Positions 56,566-64,000 of a stretch of 64,000 bases of DNA are shown piece after piece (the stretch's first letter is position 1; each line of letters opens with the position of its first letter). The stretch is from Roseobacter fucihabitans (lineage in GTDB: Bacteria; Pseudomonadota; Alphaproteobacteria; Rhodobacterales; Rhodobacteraceae), in the NCBI RefSeq assembly GCF_014337925.2, contig NZ_CP143423.1, forward strand, positions 464,501 through 528,500, read 5' to 3'. The notes below the pieces were generated by a model. The model saw only the letters and a program-made list of their open reading frames with translations, was not told where the DNA came from and ran no database searches. The position numbers and the translations under genes were made by a program.

Positions 56566-57231
56566 ATGGCGCGCCTGTTTCACGTCCCCCTCTCGCCGTT
56601 TTGTCGCAAGGTGCGTCTGAGCCTTGCGGAAAAGAAGATCGAGGTCGAACTCGTGGAGGAACGCTATTGGGAAGAGGACGCCGATTTCCTGCGCCGCAAC
56701 CCTGCGGGCAAGGTGCCGGTGCTCAAGCTCGACGGCATCATGATGGCCGAAAGCGGTGCGATTTGCGAGTATATCGAAGAGACGCGCCCGGACCCCGTGT
56801 TGATCCCGCAGGATCCGGTTGCGCGGCTCGAAGTGCGCCGGTTGGTGAGTTGGTTTGATGATAAATTTCACCATGAGGTGACGTCCAAACTGCTCTATGA
56901 GCGGGTCAACAAGAAGGTCATGGGCAAAGGTTATCCCGACAGCGGCAACGTCAAGGCGGGGGCCAAGGCGATCAAATATCATCTCGATTACATGACCTGG
57001 TTGCTAGACCATCGCCGCTGGCTGGCGGGGGATGCAATGACGCTGGCCGATTTTGCTGCTGCGGCGCATCTGAGTTGTCTGGATTACATTTCGGACGTGG
57101 ATTGGAACCGCTCGGATGTCGTGAAGGACTGGTACGCCAAGATTAAATCGCGCCCGGCCTTCCGATCCATTCTGGCTGATCAGGTGTCGGGGTTTCCCCC
57201 GCCGCGTCATTATAATGATCTGGATTTTTGA
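56566..57231 (+). CDS. Glutathione S-transferase family protein
   Basis: 221 residues from ATG at 56566 (a GTG at 56539 is in frame). N-terminal thioredoxin-like half RLFHVPLSPFCRKVRLSLAEK with Ser/Cys at the active loop, NPAGKVPVLKLDG and ESGAICEYIEE, then the helical half ending in LADFAAAAHLSCLDY. Substrate unknown. Followed by queG after 40 bases. Confidence 0.9.
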   Translation: MARLFHVPLSPFCRKVRLSLAEKKIEVELVEERYWEEDADFLRRNPAGKVPVLKLDGIMMAESGAICEYIEETRPDPVLIPQDPVARLEVRRLVSWFDDKFHHEVTSKLLYERVNKKVMGKGYPDSGNVKAGAKAIKYHLDYMTWLLDHRRWLAGDAMTLADFAAAAHLSCLDYISDVDWNRSDVVKDWYAKIKSRPAFRSILADQVSGFPPPRHYNDLDF

Positions 57232-57271
57232 GGTGGTTTTCGTTGTTTGCATATTTGTGGAACAATGAAAG

Positions 57272-58315
57272 ATGAGTTCGACGCTTAAGTCGAAGCTGGT
57301 AGCAAAGGCCTTGGATGAGGGGTTCATCGCCTGCCGGATTTGCCGTCCTGATGCCGTTCCGGAGGTCCCTGCGCGGCTTGAGGCCTTTGTGGCGGCAGGG
57401 TATCACGGTCAGATGAATTGGATGGCGGAGCGTATGGCCTGGCGGGGTAATCCAGCAGCGTTGTGGCCCGAGGCGCGCTCCGTGATCATGCTGGCTGAAA
57501 GCTATACGCCTGCGCATGATCCGTTGGAGGTTCTGGCCTATCCCGAGCGGGCGGCGATCTCGGTTTATGCGCAGGGGCGTGATTACCATGACGTTGTAAA
57601 AAAGCGCCTCAAGCGGGTGGCACGCTGGTTGATTGCGGAGGCGGGCGATGCAGCGCAGGTCAAGGTATTTGTAGATACGGCCCCGGTACCAGAGAAGGCA
57701 CTGGGTGCCGCGGCAGGGTTGGGGTGGCAGGGTAAACACACCAATCTGGTGAGCCGGGAATGGGGTAATTGGGCGTTTCTGGGCGCGATCTTCACAACGC
57801 TGGATTTGGTCCCTGATGCTGCGGAGGTGGATCATTGCGGATCCTGCCGTGCTTGTCTGGATATTTGTCCTACGGCGGCATTTGTCGCCCCTTATCAACT
57901 GGATGCGCGTAAGTGTATTTCCTATTTGACGATTGAGTACACGGGCGCGATACCCATTAACCTACGCAAGCGTATGGGAAATCGGATTTATGGTTGCGAT
58001 GATTGCCTTGCAGTTTGCCCTTGGAATAAATTCGCCGTGGCGGCGCGTGATATTCGATTGCACCCGCGTCCCGAACTGGCGAATGCGCGGCTGGCAGAGC
58101 TTGCCCAGCTGGACGACACGGGGTTTCGCATGCTGTTTTCCGGCTCCCCGATCAAGCGGATCGGACGGGATCGGTTCGTGCGCAATGTGCTTTACGCGAT
58201 CGGGAATTCGAGCTTGCCGGAATTGCGCGGCGTGGCAGTGGGCTTGACGGGTGACACTGATCCGGTGGTGGCGGAAGCAGCGCGTTGGGCCGTGGCGCAG
58301 TTGGACGTCGCGTGA
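57272..58315 (+). CDS. queG: Epoxyqueuosine reductase
   Basis: 347 residues. Two [4Fe-4S] cysteine sets ([16 protein letters not shown] and [15 protein letters not shown]) and the [14 protein letters not shown] cobalamin-domain segment mark QueG. It reduces epoxyqueuosine in tRNA to queuosine, using cobalamin. A C-terminal HEAT-like extension ([18 protein letters not shown]) is present. Confidence 0.95.
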   Translation: MSSTLKSKLVAKALDEGFIACRICRPDAVPEVPARLEAFVAAGYHGQMNWMAERMAWRGNPAALWPEARSVIMLAESYTPAHDPLEVLAYPERAAISVYAQGRDYHDVVKKRLKRVARWLIAEAGDAAQVKVFVDTAPVPEKALGAAAGLGWQGKHTNLVSREWGNWAFLGAIFTTLDLVPDAAEVDHCGSCRACLDICPTAAFVAPYQLDARKCISYLTIEYTGAIPINLRKRMGNRIYGCDDCLAVCPWNKFAVAARDIRLHPRPELANARLAELAQLDDTGFRMLFSGSPIKRIGRDRFVRNVLYAIGNSSLPELRGVAVGLTGDTDPVVAEAARWAVAQLDVA

Positions 58316-58364
58316 TGCGAAAGTGCTGGCAAAACCATCAGAACCCGGTCGTTTCAAACGCGAA

Positions 58365-60383
58365 ATGGCGGAGAGTGTAGTGGCAATTTTATTGGGTGTG
58401 GACACCGGTGGAACCTACACTGATGCGGTGTTGATCCGCGATGAAACGGAGGTCATCGCCAGTGCCAAGGCGCTGACGACACGCGAAGATCTGGCGATTG
58501 GCGTCGGCGGTGCGGTGCGCGCGGTATTGGATGCGGCACAGATCCCCGCCAGTGCCATTTCCATGGCTTCATTGTCCACGACCTTGGCGACCAACGCGCT
58601 TGTTGAGGGGCAGGGCGGGCGTGTTGCGCTGATCTATATCGGGTTTCGCGAGCGTGACCTGGGCGCGCAGGGGTTATCGGAGGCGCTCAAGGGGGATCCG
58701 TCTCTGATTTGCGCGGGCGGGCATGATCATGCCGGCAATGAGGCGCAGGGGCTGGACGAAGCGGCGATCTGCGCTTTTCTTGAGAGACATGCGCAGGAGG
58801 TGAGCGGTTTCGCCGTCGCCGCGCAATTTGCCACGCGCAACCCTGCGCATGAAATGCGTGCAGCGGCGTTGATCAGTCAGATGACGGCCAAGCCGGTGTC
58901 CGCCTCGCATCAACTCTCTGCCCGGCTCAACGGGCCGAAACGCGCGGTGACGGCGGTGCTGAACGCGCGGTTGATCGGCATGATCGACCGGTTGATCGGG
59001 CGGGCAGAGCAGGTGTTGATTGATCTTGGTGTGGGTGCACCGATGATGGTGGTGCGCGGCGATGGGGCGCTAATTTCCGCCGAACAGGCCCGCGCGCGTC
59101 CGATCGAGACCATCCTGAGCGGGCCTGCGGCCTCGATTGTTGGAGCGCGCTGGTTGACCGGGTCGGATCGCGCGCTGGTCAGCGATATTGGCGGCACGAC
59201 GACGGATATTGCGCTGTTGCAAAACGGCAAGCCGATGATTGATCCGGGCGGCGCCCGCGTGGGCGGTTTTCGTACCATGGTAGAGGCCGTGGCGATGCGC
59301 ACCACGGGGCTGGGCGGGGATAGCGAAGTGCAGGCCATGGCCGAGGGGTTGCAGGGCGGCGTGACGCTCGGGCCGCGCCGGCTGTTGCCGGTGTCTTTGC
59401 TGGCGATGGATGCGCCGGACATGGTGCATACGACCTTGGATAAACAGCTGCGCAGCACCGTGCCCGGTGAGTTTGACGCGCGGTTCGTGCGCGCCATTGC
59501 GGGGCTGTCGCGCGAAGGGATCGACTCGCGCGAAGCGGCCCTGTTGGAGCGGATTGGCGGGGATGTGCACCCGCTCTCGGATGTGCTGCGCGCGCGGATC
59601 GAACAGGGTGCGCTGGGGCGTTTGGTGGCGCGGGGCTTGGTGCAGGTGAGCGGGTTGACGCCCTCGGATGCGAGCCATGTTCTGGGGCTGGCCGATACTT
59701 GGGACGCGGTGGCGGCAGAAAAGGCCTTGACGCTGTTTGCGCGCAAACGGGTCGGCTCGGGGGACCGGTTGGCGGCGGATGCGCCAGCGATGGCCGTGAA
59801 GATCGTGGAGCGGTTGCGGTATCAGACGCAACTGGCGCTGTTGGAGGCGGCTTTTGCGGGTGAAAGCGAGGCGTTTGAGGGCGCAGTGGAAGGGCTTGCA
59901 GCGCATGAATTGATGCAGCGGGGCCTGCGTGGGGGCGGGGATCTGGTACGCATCAACGCAGGATTGAATGTGCCTGTTGTGGGGCTGGGCGCCTCGGCGG
60001 GCAGCTATTATCCACAGGTCGGTGAGGCCTTGGGGGTCGAGATGATCCTGCCGCTTCACGGCGAGGTGGCCAATGCCATCGGGGCGGTGGTCGGACGGGT
60101 CACGATGCGGCGCAGCGGAACGGTGACGTCGCCCTCAGAGGGTCGGTTTCGCGTACATCTGGAGGCCGGCCCGCAGGATTTCACCGTGCAGGCGGAGGCC
60201 ATGGCGCTGCTGGAAAGCACGCTGCAGCGGGAGGCACGCGAGGCTGCACTGGCAGCGGGTGCTGCGGATGTGCAGGTGAGCATGAGCCGTGATATTCGCG
60301 TGGCTGGCGTGGAGGCGCGGGAGGTGTTCATCGAGGCGCATGTGAGCGTCGAGGCCACAGGCCGCCCTAGGGTTGCAACATAG
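58365..60383 (+). CDS. Hydantoinase/oxoprolinase A-type protein (HyuA)
   Basis: About 672 residues from ATG 58365; GTG 58380 has a better-spaced GGAG. ASKHA ATPase motifs: GVDTGGTYTDAVLIRD (phosphate 1), SLSTTLATNALVEGQGG, and SDIGGTTTDIALLQNG (phosphate 2). Members hydrolyse five-membered cyclic amides such as hydantoins or oxoproline, usually with a HyuB partner. None is encoded in this window. Confidence 0.86.
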   Translation: MAESVVAILLGVDTGGTYTDAVLIRDETEVIASAKALTTREDLAIGVGGAVRAVLDAAQIPASAISMASLSTTLATNALVEGQGGRVALIYIGFRERDLGAQGLSEALKGDPSLICAGGHDHAGNEAQGLDEAAICAFLERHAQEVSGFAVAAQFATRNPAHEMRAAALISQMTAKPVSASHQLSARLNGPKRAVTAVLNARLIGMIDRLIGRAEQVLIDLGVGAPMMVVRGDGALISAEQARARPIETILSGPAASIVGARWLTGSDRALVSDIGGTTTDIALLQNGKPMIDPGGARVGGFRTMVEAVAMRTTGLGGDSEVQAMAEGLQGGVTLGPRRLLPVSLLAMDAPDMVHTTLDKQLRSTVPGEFDARFVRAIAGLSREGIDSREAALLERIGGDVHPLSDVLRARIEQGALGRLVARGLVQVSGLTPSDASHVLGLADTWDAVAAEKALTLFARKRVGSGDRLAADAPAMAVKIVERLRYQTQLALLEAAFAGESEAFEGAVEGLAAHELMQRGLRGGGDLVRINAGLNVPVVGLGASAGSYYPQVGEALGVEMILPLHGEVANAIGAVVGRVTMRRSGTVTSPSEGRFRVHLEAGPQDFTVQAEAMALLESTLQREAREAALAAGAADVQVSMSRDIRVAGVEAREVFIEAHVSVEATGRPRVAT

Positions 60384-60461
60384 GGGTTTCAGGTCCGCAG
60401 CATGTGCGGCACAGGCACGTGTCGCCCGCCTGATGGGGTGCGCAACACATGTGATGTGATC

Positions 60462-60977
60462 CTATTCCGCCGCCTGCGGCGCGCGTTTCGGCAAGACCCA
60501 ATCGGCGCGCGGGAAGTGGCAGGTATAGCCATTTGGCACGCGCTCCAGATAGTCCTGATGCTCCGGTTCCGCTTCCCAGAATGGGCCGACGGGCTCGATT
60601 TCGCTCACTACCTTGCCGGGCCAGAGACCGGAGGCCTCGACATCCGCGATGGTGTCCTGCGCGATCTCGCGTTGCGCCTCGTCCACATAATAGATGGCGG
60701 AACGGTAACTGAGACCGCGATCATTGCCTTGCCGGTTTGGCGTGGTCGGGTCGTGGATCTGGAAGAAGAGTTCCAATATGTCGCGGTAGCTGATCACTGC
60801 AGGGTCAAAGATGACCTCGATCCCCTCGGCGTGGGTCCCGTGGTTGCGATAGGTCGCATTGGGCACATCGCCCCCGGTATAGCCGACACGGGTGGCCACA
60901 ACACCGGGGCGTTTGCGGATCAGATCCTGCATCCCCCAGAAACATCCCCCTGCCAGAACGGCGCGTTGATGGCTCAT
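60462..60977 (-). CDS. msrA: Peptide methionine sulfoxide reductase MsrA
   Basis: 171 residues. Active-site C12 in [13 protein letters not shown], with [23 protein letters not shown]. It repairs the S-form of methionine sulfoxide. The start overlaps the msrB stop by four bases (ATGA). Confidence 0.96.
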   Translation of the reverse strand: MSHQRAVLAGGCFWGMQDLIRKRPGVVATRVGYTGGDVPNATYRNHGTHAEGIEVIFDPAVISYRDILELFFQIHDPTTPNRQGNDRGLSYRSAIYYVDEAQREIAQDTIADVEASGLWPGKVVSEIEPVGPFWEAEPEHQDYLERVPNGYTCHFPRADWVLPKRAPQAAE

Positions 60978-61423
60978 GCCACATCCTCCACTTGATCCAG
61001 ATATTCGCCGTAACCCGCCGCTTCCATGTCGTCGCGGTGAACGAAGCGCAGAGAGGCCGAATTAATGCAATACCGCAACCCGCCCCGATCCTGTGGCCCG
61101 TCGGGGAACACATGACCCAAATGACTGTCGCCGTGGGTTGAGCGCACTTCGGTGCGCACCATACCAAGCGTGGCATCTCGCAATTCGCTCACATAGGCGG
61201 GCTCGATGGGTTTGGTGAAGCTGGGCCAACCACAGCCGCTTTCGTACTTATCCGCCGAAGCAAACAGCGGCTCCCCCGACACGATATCGACATAGATCCC
61301 CGGCTCCTTATTGCCCAGCAGTTTGCCGGTGCCGGGACGTTCGGTCCCGTTTTGCTGGGTCACGCGGTATTCTTCGAGCGACAGTTTCGAGACCGCCGCA
61401 TCGGTTTTTTCATATTTGGGCAT
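60974..61423 (-). CDS. msrB: Peptide methionine sulfoxide reductase MsrB
   Basis: 149 residues. The catalytic Cys is in [13 protein letters not shown] and the resolving Cys in [10 protein letters not shown]. The two CxxC zinc-binding motifs of many MsrB proteins are absent, so this is the zinc-free form. It repairs the R-form of methionine sulfoxide. First gene of the msrBA pair. Confidence 0.96.
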   Translation of the reverse strand: MPKYEKTDAAVSKLSLEEYRVTQQNGTERPGTGKLLGNKEPGIYVDIVSGEPLFASADKYESGCGWPSFTKPIEPAYVSELRDATLGMVRTEVRSTHGDSHLGHVFPDGPQDRGGLRYCINSASLRFVHRDDMEAAGYGEYLDQVEDVA

Positions 61424-61558
61424 GAAACGCTCCTTTTAACCTTTCGATATAAGATGGGACAAATCGCGTGGATTAAAAGGGGAAAAGTAGGCGGCAGTCT
61501 TCACGTGCTTTTGATCCTACGTGCTCTATATTGGCAACTAACGGTTGAGGAGATTTCA

Positions 61559-62080
61559 ATGATACGGCTTATTGCGATACTCACGGGCTGGGTGATGGCT
61601 ACGGCGGCGATGGCCGGTATGTCGTCCCATTCCTTCGCGTCCATTGACGGCGGTACGTTGGAGACCTCGGACTGGGCCGGGCAACCGCTGCTCGTCGTGA
61701 ACACGGCCTCGCAATGCGGCTTCACCGGGCAATACGCGGGTTTGCAGGCGCTCTATGATGAATATCGCGACCGCGGGTTGGTGGTGCTTGCCGTGCCCTC
61801 GGATGATTTCAATCAGGAACTCGGGAGCGCCGAAGAGGTCAAGGAATTCTGCGAGATCAACTATGGGCTGGACCTGCCGATGGCAGATATCACGCCGGTC
61901 AAAGGGCCCGGCGCGCATCCGTTTTACCTTGATGTCGCCGCGCAGACGGGTTTTCGGCCCCGCTGGAATTTCAACAAGGTGCTGGTCGGGCCAGATGGCA
62001 CGGTCGTTGGCACCTGGGGGTCGGCGACCAAGCCGCAATCGCCCCAGATCACCCGTGAAATTGACGCGCTGCTGAACTGA
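61559..62080 (+). CDS. Glutathione peroxidase family protein, exported
   Basis: 173 residues from ATG at 61559, with GAGGAG 11 bases upstream. A signal peptide (MIRLIAILTGWVMATAAMAG) directs it to the periplasm. The GPx motif NTASQCGFTGQYAGLQALYD carries the peroxidatic C53, and the C-terminal RWNFNKVLVGPDG supplies the conserved Trp-Asn. Most such cysteine GPx proteins use thioredoxin as reductant. Divergent from msrBA. Confidence 0.92.
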   Translation: MIRLIAILTGWVMATAAMAGMSSHSFASIDGGTLETSDWAGQPLLVVNTASQCGFTGQYAGLQALYDEYRDRGLVVLAVPSDDFNQELGSAEEVKEFCEINYGLDLPMADITPVKGPGAHPFYLDVAAQTGFRPRWNFNKVLVGPDGTVVGTWGSATKPQSPQITREIDALLN

Positions 62081-62187
62081 GCGCGGGCAGAGGTCCGGGC
62101 ACTCAGCGATTGTTGGTTCTACGTGCGGGATGGCGCGCTGCCCTGGGGCCATTTGCGCGGGGGGTGCGCGCCCGCAAAATGATGATC

Positions 62188-63057
62188 CTAACGTTTGGGT
62201 TGGCGCGACAGCTGCACCGCCAGGATCCCCAGAGCGATGATCAACACGCCCAGAACGTCGCGCGCGCCGAGGCTTTCGCCGAGCAACAGGGCGGCGATGG
62301 CGACACCCAGAAACGGGTTGAGAAAGTGAAAGGTGGCCGCCCGCGTTGCCCCGATGCGGTTGACCAGCCAGAACCATACGAAGGTCGCAGCCAGCCCCGG
62401 GATCAGCGTGGTATAGGCAAAGGCCGCTGTCAGCGCCCAGCTTGGTGTGAAACGGGGCGTCTCAAAAAGCGCGGTGGCGATGGCAAGCGCGACGCAGCCC
62501 ACCAGCATCTGCAACCCCACGATCATCAGGAAGTTCCCCCCAGACGTGGCCCCGCGGACCGAGAGAGTGGCGACCGTCAGCGCCGCGACGCCGATGCCGC
62601 AGAGCATCAGCCCAAACAGATCGACACCGCCATTGATGCGTGCGCCCATGATCAGCGCGACGCCTATGAGCCCCGCGACAAGTCCTGCGATGGCCAGCGG
62701 TTTCAGCCCTTCTTTGAGGAATACCCACCCGGCAAGTGCTACGAGCAGCGGCATGGTGGAGGCGATGATCGCCGCCACCGAGGCCTCGATGGTTTGCATC
62801 GCCACAAAGTTCAACCCGAGGTAAACCGCGTTTTGCAGCACGCCAAAGATGATCGTAGCGCGCCATTGTGCAGGTGTTAAATGCCACGATTGCCCCAGCA
62901 TCCGCGCAATTGCGACGCCCAGCAGCCCCGAGATCAGATAGCGCAGCGTCAAAGCGGCCAGCGGGGTGGCATCCGCCACGATGATGCGCGCCGAGGTAAA
63001 GGCCGAGGACCACATGAGCGCAAAAGCAAGCCCCGCCAGAATCGCGCGTATGTCCAT
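62188..63057 (-). CDS. EamA/DMT-superfamily permease
   Basis: 289 residues from ATG at 63057 (MDIRAILAGLAFALMWSSAF); a frame reaching 63639 is rejected. Ten hydrophobic helices in two EamA repeats (NAVYLGLNFVAMQTIEASVAAI; FVWFWLVNRIGATRAATFHFLNP, given as landmarks only). A drug/metabolite exporter of unknown substrate. The 107 bases before it on the right of gpx (62081-62187) hold no gene. Confidence 0.88.
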   Translation of the reverse strand: MDIRAILAGLAFALMWSSAFTSARIIVADATPLAALTLRYLISGLLGVAIARMLGQSWHLTPAQWRATIIFGVLQNAVYLGLNFVAMQTIEASVAAIIASTMPLLVALAGWVFLKEGLKPLAIAGLVAGLIGVALIMGARINGGVDLFGLMLCGIGVAALTVATLSVRGATSGGNFLMIVGLQMLVGCVALAIATALFETPRFTPSWALTAAFAYTTLIPGLAATFVWFWLVNRIGATRAATFHFLNPFLGVAIAALLLGESLGARDVLGVLIIALGILAVQLSRQPKR

Positions 63058-63195
63058 GGATGTCTGTGCCTTCGCCTTGATCGCTCCGGCTGAGTCTTTC
63101 GCAATTCCGCAGGGAGGGCAAGCCGCTCTGGTCTGGGCGCAAGGGCTGGGGTAGGAGGGGGCGGGCCGGAAACACCGCGCCGATGGGAGCCTCAA

Positions 63196-63822
63196 ATGAT
63201 TGCACCGGACGTCATGATCGTGTTCATCACCGCCTCCGTGGCGTTGGCGCTTGCGCCGGGACCAGACAATATTTTTGTGCTGACCCAATCCGCGCTGCAT
63301 GGGCGCGTGGCGGGGATCATGGTGACGCTGGGCCTGTGTCTTGGCGTGCTGGTGCATACAAGCTTGGTGGCGCTGGGCGTGGCGGTGATCTTTCAGACCT
63401 CCGCGCTGTCCTTTGCCGTGCTGAAGACGGTCGGCGGGTGCTATTTGTTGTATCTGGCGTGGAAAGCCTTTGGCGCGCGGCCAGCCGTTATTAACGGGGG
63501 CAGGGGCGCGGGGCTTAGCCCTATCCGGCTGATCGGGCGCGGTGTCATCATGAACGTGACCAACCCCAAGGTCGCCATCTTTTTCCTGGCGTTTTTGCCG
63601 CAATTTGCCGATCCCGCGCGGGGTCCGGTGACACCGCAAATCTTCATTTTCGGCGGTGTCTTTGTTCTGAGTGCATTGGTGGTATTCGGTGCCATCGCCT
63701 GGAGCGCGGGATTTCTGGGCGCATGGCTGGCGCGCACGCCGCGCGCGCAGGTGGTGATGAACCGCATCGCCGGTGGGATTTTCGCAGCCCTAGCGCTCCG
63801 GCTTTTCCTGGCGCAGCGCTAG
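63196..63822 (+). CDS. LysE/RhtB family exporter
   Basis: 208 residues, six helices. The LysE-family signature LALAPGPDNIFVLTQSALHG is followed by GCYLLYLAWKAFGA and NVTNPKVAIFFLAFLPQF. Members export amino acids such as homoserine or threonine. Divergent from the EamA gene across 138 bases. Confidence 0.92.
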   Translation: MIAPDVMIVFITASVALALAPGPDNIFVLTQSALHGRVAGIMVTLGLCLGVLVHTSLVALGVAVIFQTSALSFAVLKTVGGCYLLYLAWKAFGARPAVINGGRGAGLSPIRLIGRGVIMNVTNPKVAIFFLAFLPQFADPARGPVTPQIFIFGGVFVLSALVVFGAIAWSAGFLGAWLARTPRAQVVMNRIAGGIFAALALRLFLAQR

Positions 63823-63833
63823 GGCCGTGGCAT

Positions 63834-63858
63834 AAAAAAAGGCCGCCCGAAGGCGACC
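63834..63858 (-). terminator. Terminator of the HU gene
   Basis: On the minus strand a 7-bp stem (63841-63847 with 63852-63858, one G-U pair) closed by a UUCG tetraloop is followed by seven Ts (63834-63840). It lies 25 bases after the HU stop. It may also stop antisense reading of lysE. Confidence 0.85.
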
Positions 63859-63882
63859 CCTTGAAGTCGAGCGTTGCAGGCA

Positions 63883-64000
63883 TTAGCCGTTCACGCTGTC
63901 CTTGAGCGCTTTGGCGATGGTCATTTTGACCACCTTGTCCGCGTCTTTTTTGAATTGCTCGCCCGTGGCGGGGTTGCGCACCATGCGCTCTGGGCGTTCG
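63883..64000 (-). CDS. HU-family DNA-binding protein (5' part outside window)
   Basis: The reverse complement, in the frame ending at TAA (63883-63885), reads ERPERMVRNPATGEQF then KKDADKVVKMTIAKALKDSVNG. The RNPATGE string is the conserved arm tip of HU/IHF proteins. Only the last 38 codons are present. Confidence 0.85.
   Translation of the reverse strand, partial: ERPERMVRNPATGEQFKKDADKVVKMTIAKALKDSVNG

Noticed and set aside
63058-63639. N-terminal extension of the EamA permease gene
   Set aside because: It lies opposite lysE, is His/Gln/Arg-rich, and the conserved permease start is at 63057.
1-64000. CRISPR arrays, rRNA genes, complete insertion sequences, prophage structural genes
   Set aside because: None seen; only the phased repeats at the tRNA-Leu locus recur, and they have no spacers.

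Overview
This is a chromosomal window from an alphaproteobacterium, very probably the Roseobacter group of Rhodobacteraceae. The case rests on gene content and order: pdxJ-acpS-lepB-rnc-era-recO; ChvI/ChvG followed by a short HPr kinase, RapZ, an EIIA-Man protein and HPr; a long-form methylsuccinyl-CoA dehydrogenase; DUF1491, DUF6473 and the twin-membrane protein beside a PduO-type adenosyltransferase. The DNA is GC-rich except in a few accessory patches, and GTGA/ATGA/TGATG stop-start overlaps are common.

Layout. 1-6.0 kb: the 3' end of a PQQ alcohol dehydrogenase with a fused cytochrome c domain, convergent with a five-gene operon (TctC-TctB-TctA transporter, an AtuA-like protein and a DUF4387 partner). 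6.2-6.9 kb: two small AT-rich genes of doubtful integrity. 7.0-11.4 kb: leftward housekeeping genes (TRIC channel, rnhA, methyltransferase, DUF3429, GST, ispH, NYN protein). 11.5-21.0 kb: rightward core cluster folK, rpoZ, rsh, DUF2062, pdxJ, secreted protein, acpS, lepB, rnc, era, DUF1491, recO. 21.0-26.3 kb: META lipoprotein, TetR regulator, methylsuccinyl-CoA dehydrogenase, then an XRE regulator divergent from a LysR-like regulator and a GNAT-like acyltransferase. 26.3-33.6 kb: pckA, ChvI/ChvG, the incomplete regulatory PTS, RapZ and a lysophospholipid acyltransferase. 33.6-42.4 kb: 3-hydroxybutyryl-CoA dehydrogenase, DUF6473, etfA/etfB, PduO, SDR, SH3 protein and parC.

42.4-46.5 kb is the accessory heart of the window. 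It is a scar of integrative elements at the 3' end of a tRNA-Leu(CAG) gene. It holds a C-terminal remnant of a HerA/DUF87-like transfer ATPase, a truncated sorbosone dehydrogenase, a truncated integrase, small unknown genes, and a compact 1.6-kb island. That island carries one Fic-domain gene, is bounded by a 13-bp direct repeat of the tRNA 3' end, and has paired GTTGCGGG repeats just inside both ends.

46.7-64.0 kb returns to core genes: a complex I NDUFA9-like protein, uppP, gltD and gltB with two GFA-family genes between them, mtgA, GST, queG, a hydantoinase A-type protein, msrA/msrB, a secreted glutathione peroxidase, EamA and LysE transporters, and the 3' end of an HU gene.

Functional threads. 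Central carbon use is represented by pckA, methylsuccinyl-CoA dehydrogenase, ETF (the likely electron acceptor for acyl-CoA dehydrogenases), 3-hydroxybutyryl-CoA dehydrogenase and the B12 adenosyltransferase. Envelope and carbon-status signalling is represented by ChvGI, HPrK, HPr, EIIA and RapZ. Redox defence is represented by Msr, GPx, GST and GFA proteins. The least explained parts are the Fic island and the XRE/LysR-like/GNAT trio.
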